This document shows positions 60,687 to 64,000 of a stretch of 64,000 nt of DNA, piece after piece. Numbering within the stretch: position 1 is the first letter of the stretch; each line of letters begins with the position of its first letter. Position numbers and translations under genes: made by a program. Source of the stretch: JASJAR01 sp039198225 (GTDB lineage Bacteria; Pseudomonadota; Alphaproteobacteria; Rhodobacterales; Rhodobacteraceae); NCBI GenBank assembly GCA_039198225.1, contig JBCCTQ010000014.1, forward strand, positions 1 to 64,000, given 5' to 3'. The notes beneath the pieces are model-generated. The model saw only the letters and a list, made by a program, of their open reading frames with translations, was not told where the DNA came from and ran no database searches.

Positions 60687-61997
60687 ATGACAATTGAACA
60701 TCTGAAACAGTCCAAGCCCGATGCTGAGAAACGGGAAGAGGACGCAAAGGTACGCCACACGGTCGAGACGACCCTCGCCGATATTGAAACGCGCGGCGAC
60801 GCGGCGGTACGCGACCTGTCGCAAAAATTCGACAATTACGCACCCGAGAGCTTCCGTCTTGGCGAAAGTGAGATTGCGGCAGCGATGCAAAAGGTGTCGA
60901 CCCGCGACATGGAGGACATCCGGTTCGCGCAATCGCAAATCCGACGCTTTGCCGAAGCGCAGCGCGCCTCCATGACCGACGTGGAAGTCGAAACGCTGCC
61001 AGGCGTGATCCTGGGACACCGCAACGTTCCGGTGGAGTCGGTCGGGTGCTATGTGCCGGGCGGCAAGTTCCCGATGGTGGCCAGCGCCCATATGTCCGTG
61101 TTGACGGCGTCCGTTGCCAGTGTGCCGCGCATCATCGCCTCTGCGCCGCCGGTGAAAGGCGAACCGCACCCTGCGATCGTGGCAGCGATGCAGATGGGGG
61201 GCGCCCATGAGATCTACGTTATGGGCGGCATTCAGGCGGTGGGCGCCATGGCGCTCGGCACCGAGAGCATCGACCCTGTGCACATGCTTGTCGGCCCCGG
61301 GAACGCGTTCGTCGCGGAGGCGAAACGGCAGCTTTACGGTCGCGTCGGCATCGACCTTTTCGCGGGCCCCACGGAAACGCAGGTCATCGCCGATGAAACG
61401 GTGGATGCGGAACTGGTGGCAACGGATTTACTCGGACAGGCCGAGCACGGGTACAATTCGCCTGCCATGCTGATTACGAACAGCCGTAAACTCGCCGAAG
61501 ACACGCTGGTCGAAGTCGACCGCATCCTGCAAATCCTTCCGACGGCTGAGACCGCGCGCGCATCCTGGAACGACTACGGTGACATCTTCCTCTGCAGCAC
61601 CCATGAAGAAATGCTGCGTTTGGCCAATGACACCGCCTATGAGCATGTGCAGGTCATGACCGACCGTGACGACTGGTATCTGGAGAACATGCGCAATTAC
61701 GGCGCGCTCTTCCTCGGCCCGCGCACCAACGTGGCGAACGGGGACAAGGTCATCGGGACCAACCACACGCTGCCAACCAAAAAGGCCGGAAGATATACCG
61801 GCGGACTCTGGGTCGGCAAATTCCTGAAAACACACAGCTACCAGAAGGTGCTCACCGATGAAGCCGCCACTCTGGTCGGCGAATACGGATCGCGCCTCTG
61901 CATGCTGGAAGGCTTTGTCGGCCACGCCGAACAATGTAATATCCGCGTGCGTCGCTACGGCGGCAAGAACGTCGCCTACGGGACGGCGGCGGAGTGA
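60687..61997 (+). CDS. Histidinol-dehydrogenase-like enzyme, sulfopropanediol dehydrogenase (HpsN) type
   Basis: The 436-residue protein belongs to the HisD superfamily: VESVGCYVPGGKFPMVASAHM, GGIQAVGAMALGTESI, MLVGPGNAFVAEAKRQL and LFAGPTETQVIADE are all present, with the zinc-site region LGQAEHGYNSP. No histidine operon genes are nearby, and the sequence style is that of HpsN, which oxidises 2,3-dihydroxypropane-1-sulfonate to sulfolactate with NAD. Context (sugar-type importer, SnoaL proteins, LacI regulator) supports a catabolic role. Exact substrate is inference. Confidence 0.82.
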   Translation: MTIEHLKQSKPDAEKREEDAKVRHTVETTLADIETRGDAAVRDLSQKFDNYAPESFRLGESEIAAAMQKVSTRDMEDIRFAQSQIRRFAEAQRASMTDVEVETLPGVILGHRNVPVESVGCYVPGGKFPMVASAHMSVLTASVASVPRIIASAPPVKGEPHPAIVAAMQMGGAHEIYVMGGIQAVGAMALGTESIDPVHMLVGPGNAFVAEAKRQLYGRVGIDLFAGPTETQVIADETVDAELVATDLLGQAEHGYNSPAMLITNSRKLAEDTLVEVDRILQILPTAETARASWNDYGDIFLCSTHEEMLRLANDTAYEHVQVMTDRDDWYLENMRNYGALFLGPRTNVANGDKVIGTNHTLPTKKAGRYTGGLWVGKFLKTHSYQKVLTDEAATLVGEYGSRLCMLEGFVGHAEQCNIRVRRYGGKNVAYGTAAE

Positions 61998-63031
61998 GCG
62001 ATCCGTCCGGGCTCAAGTCTGCTCTGGCAAGCTATCGCTCTGCCATGGCAACCTATGAACCGGACAGGATCGACGCCGCATTGAAGGCATGCTTCGCGCC
62101 AGACGCCAAACTCAGCGTCTTCCATCCCTTCGGCGACTTGGCGGGACCAAAAGCGTTCCAAAACATCTGTCTCGCCCCACTGCACGCAGCTCTGCCGGAC
62201 CTCGAACGCCGCGACATGATCGTTGTCGCTGGCACCACACCGGAGGGTCAGCACTGGGTCGGATGCATGGGGAATTACATGGGCACCTTTCTGGCGCCCT
62301 TCCTCGACATTCCGCCCACCGGGCATCTGGCGCATATGCGCTACCACGAATTCTTCCGCATCGAAGAGGGCCGTGTGTGCGCGGCAGAGATCATCTGGGA
62401 CATACCCGAACTGATGATGCAGGCGGGCGCATGGCCCATGGCACCGCAGCTTGGCGCTTACCTCTGCACGCCCGCTCCCATGAGCCTGGATGGCCTGCAG
62501 GCCAAAGGCGATCCCAAGGCCGCTTTGGATCACGTGTGGGCCATGCTCACGGACCTCTGCCGCCATCCGGCGGAGGGCGGGCCGGAGATTATGAACCTCG
62601 ACGCATACTGGCACCCGCGCTTCAACTGGTACGGCCCCGCGGGGATTGGAACGGGCCGCGGCATCGCTGGCTTCCGGCACTGGCATCAGGCTCCGTTCCT
62701 GCGCGCCATGCCAGACCGCAAACTCGACGCCATGGGCGATCTGAGGTCGCACTGGATCGCCGAAGGCGACTATGTGGCCGAGACCGGCTGGCCGAACATG
62801 CGCCTTTCCATCACCGGCGACGGCTGGATGGGCATAGCGCCCGCAGGGCAAAAGGTGACGCTCTGCAGTCTCGACTTCTGGCGCCTTGAAAACGGGCTGA
62901 TCCGGGAAAACTGGGTGCTGGTCGATCTGCTCGATCTATATCGCCAGATCGGTGTCGACGTGCTCGGCCGGATGCGCGAATTCAACAAAGTGCGCCATAT
63001 TGCGCCTATCGGTTTGGAAACTGCGCTGTGA
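61994..63031 (+). CDS. Tandem SnoaL-like (NTF2-fold) protein, copy 2
   Basis: The 345-residue product has the same double layout as copy 1: DIPELMMQAGAWPMAP in the first half and WYGPAGIGTGRGIAGFRHW plus IRENWVLVDLLDLY in the second. Its GTG start overlaps the dehydrogenase stop by four bases, so the two are co-translated and probably work on the same compound. No function can be given from sequence alone. Confidence 0.82.
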   Translation: MSDPSGLKSALASYRSAMATYEPDRIDAALKACFAPDAKLSVFHPFGDLAGPKAFQNICLAPLHAALPDLERRDMIVVAGTTPEGQHWVGCMGNYMGTFLAPFLDIPPTGHLAHMRYHEFFRIEEGRVCAAEIIWDIPELMMQAGAWPMAPQLGAYLCTPAPMSLDGLQAKGDPKAALDHVWAMLTDLCRHPAEGGPEIMNLDAYWHPRFNWYGPAGIGTGRGIAGFRHWHQAPFLRAMPDRKLDAMGDLRSHWIAEGDYVAETGWPNMRLSITGDGWMGIAPAGQKVTLCSLDFWRLENGLIRENWVLVDLLDLYRQIGVDVLGRMREFNKVRHIAPIGLETAL

Positions 63032-63032
63032 C

Positions 63033-63120
63033 CTTCTTCTGTCCGGAAATACCTCGAGGGGGTGAATGGACCGCAGGTCCAGGGGGGGAGCCGCGCTCCC
63101 CCTGCCCGCCGCGGCGCCGG
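63033..63120. repeat. Reverse copy of the dispersed element with GC hairpins
   Basis: CTTCTTCTGTCCGGAAATACC is a variant of the tail on the minus strand. It is followed by the hairpins TGGACC-GCA-GGTCCA and GGGGGAG-CCGCG-CTCCCCC, which fill the gap before the LacI gene and may end transcription of the catabolic unit. Confidence 0.65.
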
Positions 63121-63131
63121 AGGCGACGCAA

Positions 63132-64000
63132 ATGAGCAAGGTCACTTCCCTTGAAGTGGCGCAGCGCGCCGGGGTCAGCCAGTCAGCGGTCAGTCGCGTC
63201 TTTACCCCCGGGGCTTCTGCTTCACCCCGGACAGTGGAAAAAGTGAAACGCGCCGCCGACGAACTCGGCTATCGCCCAAACGTACTCGCCCGCGCCATGG
63301 TCAGCGGCAAGAGCCGCATCATCGGGCTTGTGGTGGCATATCTCGAGAACCAGTTTTACCCCGTGGCGCTGGAATTGCTGTCAAACGCGCTTCAGTCGGA
63401 AGGGTACCACATCCTCATCTTTACGGCGCCCAACTCCTCCGACGGCGTCGACACGGTTCTGGCCGATCTGATGGATTATCAGGTCGAAGGGATCATCGCG
63501 GCAAGCGTCTCCATGTCGTCACCGCTCGCGGCCCGGGCCCGCGAAATGGGCATACCCGTCATACTTTTCAATCGCGGACAGGAAGGAAACGGCTTCTCAA
63601 ATGTCATGTCGACCAACGAAAAGGGCGGGCGCCAGGTTGCAGAATATCTGGTGGAAACCGGACACCGGCGGATCGCACATATTGCCGGCTGGCAGGGCAG
63701 TTCGACCGGGCGGGACCGTGCGCGCGGCTTTCAGGCAGGCCTGACGGCTGCCGGACTGCGCCCTTTCGCGATCATGGACGGCATGTACAAACGGGACGTC
63801 GCCGCGGCCTGTACCCGGGAACTCCTTGCGCGCGACCTCCCAGATGCGATTTTTGTCGGAAACGATCACATGGCCTTTGCCGTGATCGATGAGATTCGAA
63901 ACTGCGGATTGCGACCCGGACGGGACATTTCCGTCATGGGCTTTGACGACGTGCCCCAAGCGGCGTGGGCAGCCTACGACCTCACCACTTATCGTCAACC
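63132..64000 (+). CDS. LacI-family transcriptional regulator (partial, runs off the window)
   Basis: The frame is open from ATG 63132 to the window end (289 residues seen). It has the N-terminal LacI HTH (SLEVAQRAGVSQSAVSRVF) followed by the hinge region (LGYRPNVLARAM) and a periplasmic-binding-like domain (IIGLVVAYLENQFYPVALE, then GFDDVPQAAWA). About 50 residues are likely missing. It probably controls the ABC-dehydrogenase-SnoaL unit just upstream. Confidence 0.92.
   Translation, partial: MSKVTSLEVAQRAGVSQSAVSRVFTPGASASPRTVEKVKRAADELGYRPNVLARAMVSGKSRIIGLVVAYLENQFYPVALELLSNALQSEGYHILIFTAPNSSDGVDTVLADLMDYQVEGIIAASVSMSSPLAARAREMGIPVILFNRGQEGNGFSNVMSTNEKGGRQVAEYLVETGHRRIAHIAGWQGSSTGRDRARGFQAGLTAAGLRPFAIMDGMYKRDVAAACTRELLARDLPDAIFVGNDHMAFAVIDEIRNCGLRPGRDISVMGFDDVPQAAWAAYDLTTYRQ

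Noticed and set aside
1..64000. tRNA, rRNA, CRISPR arrays, transposases or integrases
   Set aside because: I looked for tRNA-like cloverleaf ends, evenly spaced repeats and typical mobile-element proteins and saw none; a software search would be more sensitive.

Overview
The window looks like DNA of an aerobic anoxygenic phototroph of the Rhodobacterales (Roseobacter group, Alphaproteobacteria). About 47.3 kb is a nearly complete photosynthesis gene cluster for bacteriochlorophyll a, spheroidenone-type carotenoids (crtA present) and a type II reaction centre with its LH1 antenna. The oxygen-dependent cyclase AcsF is present. In the window I see no bchE, bchJ, pucBA or pufC. The small gene after pufM resembles pufX.

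Layout of the photosynthesis part: bchL-bchM-lhaA-puhA-puhB-puhC-orf-acsF-puhE-hemA (plus strand, 145-8737); a plasmid replication and partition module (DnaA-like initiator on minus, then parA-parB on plus, 8788-12250); bchO-bchD-bchI-crtA (minus); crtI-crtB-tspO (plus); crtC-crtD (minus); crtE-crtF, then bchC-bchX-orf61-bchY-bchZ-pufQ-pufB-pufA-pufL-pufM-pufX (plus); a membrane VOC-domain gene (plus); idi-bchP-bch2-bchG and ppsR-ppaA (minus); and bchF-bchN-bchB-bchH (plus, 40421-47291). Ten palindromes of the PpsR form TGT-N12-ACA lie in front of crtA, crtI, crtD/crtE, bchC, bchG, ppaA and bchF, so the encoded repressor PpsR and its antirepressor PpaA very likely control the cluster.

A replicon inside the cluster points to a plasmid-borne photosynthesis cluster, as known from some roseobacters. 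Joining the right end (bchH) to the left end (bchL) restores the usual order bchFNBH-LM-lhaA-puh. A diverged direct repeat of about 95 bp marks both ends. The sequence therefore reads like one circle of about 47.3 kb opened between bchH and bchL, or a circle into which other DNA was inserted at that point. Two coding anomalies stand out: bchZ carries a clean in-frame TAA at codon 352, and crtC has no normal start codon where the protein should begin.

From about 47.45 kb to the end, codon use changes (CTG becomes the main leucine codon) and the genes are heterotrophic: a sulfotransferase-like protein; a GMC oxidoreductase with a DctP/DctQM TRAP transporter and a divergent IclR regulator; and a second module with a CUT1-type ABC importer, a histidinol-dehydrogenase-like enzyme resembling sulfopropanediol dehydrogenase HpsN, two paralogous double SnoaL-like proteins and a LacI regulator cut off by the window end. 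I saw no tRNA, rRNA, CRISPR array, transposase or integrase.
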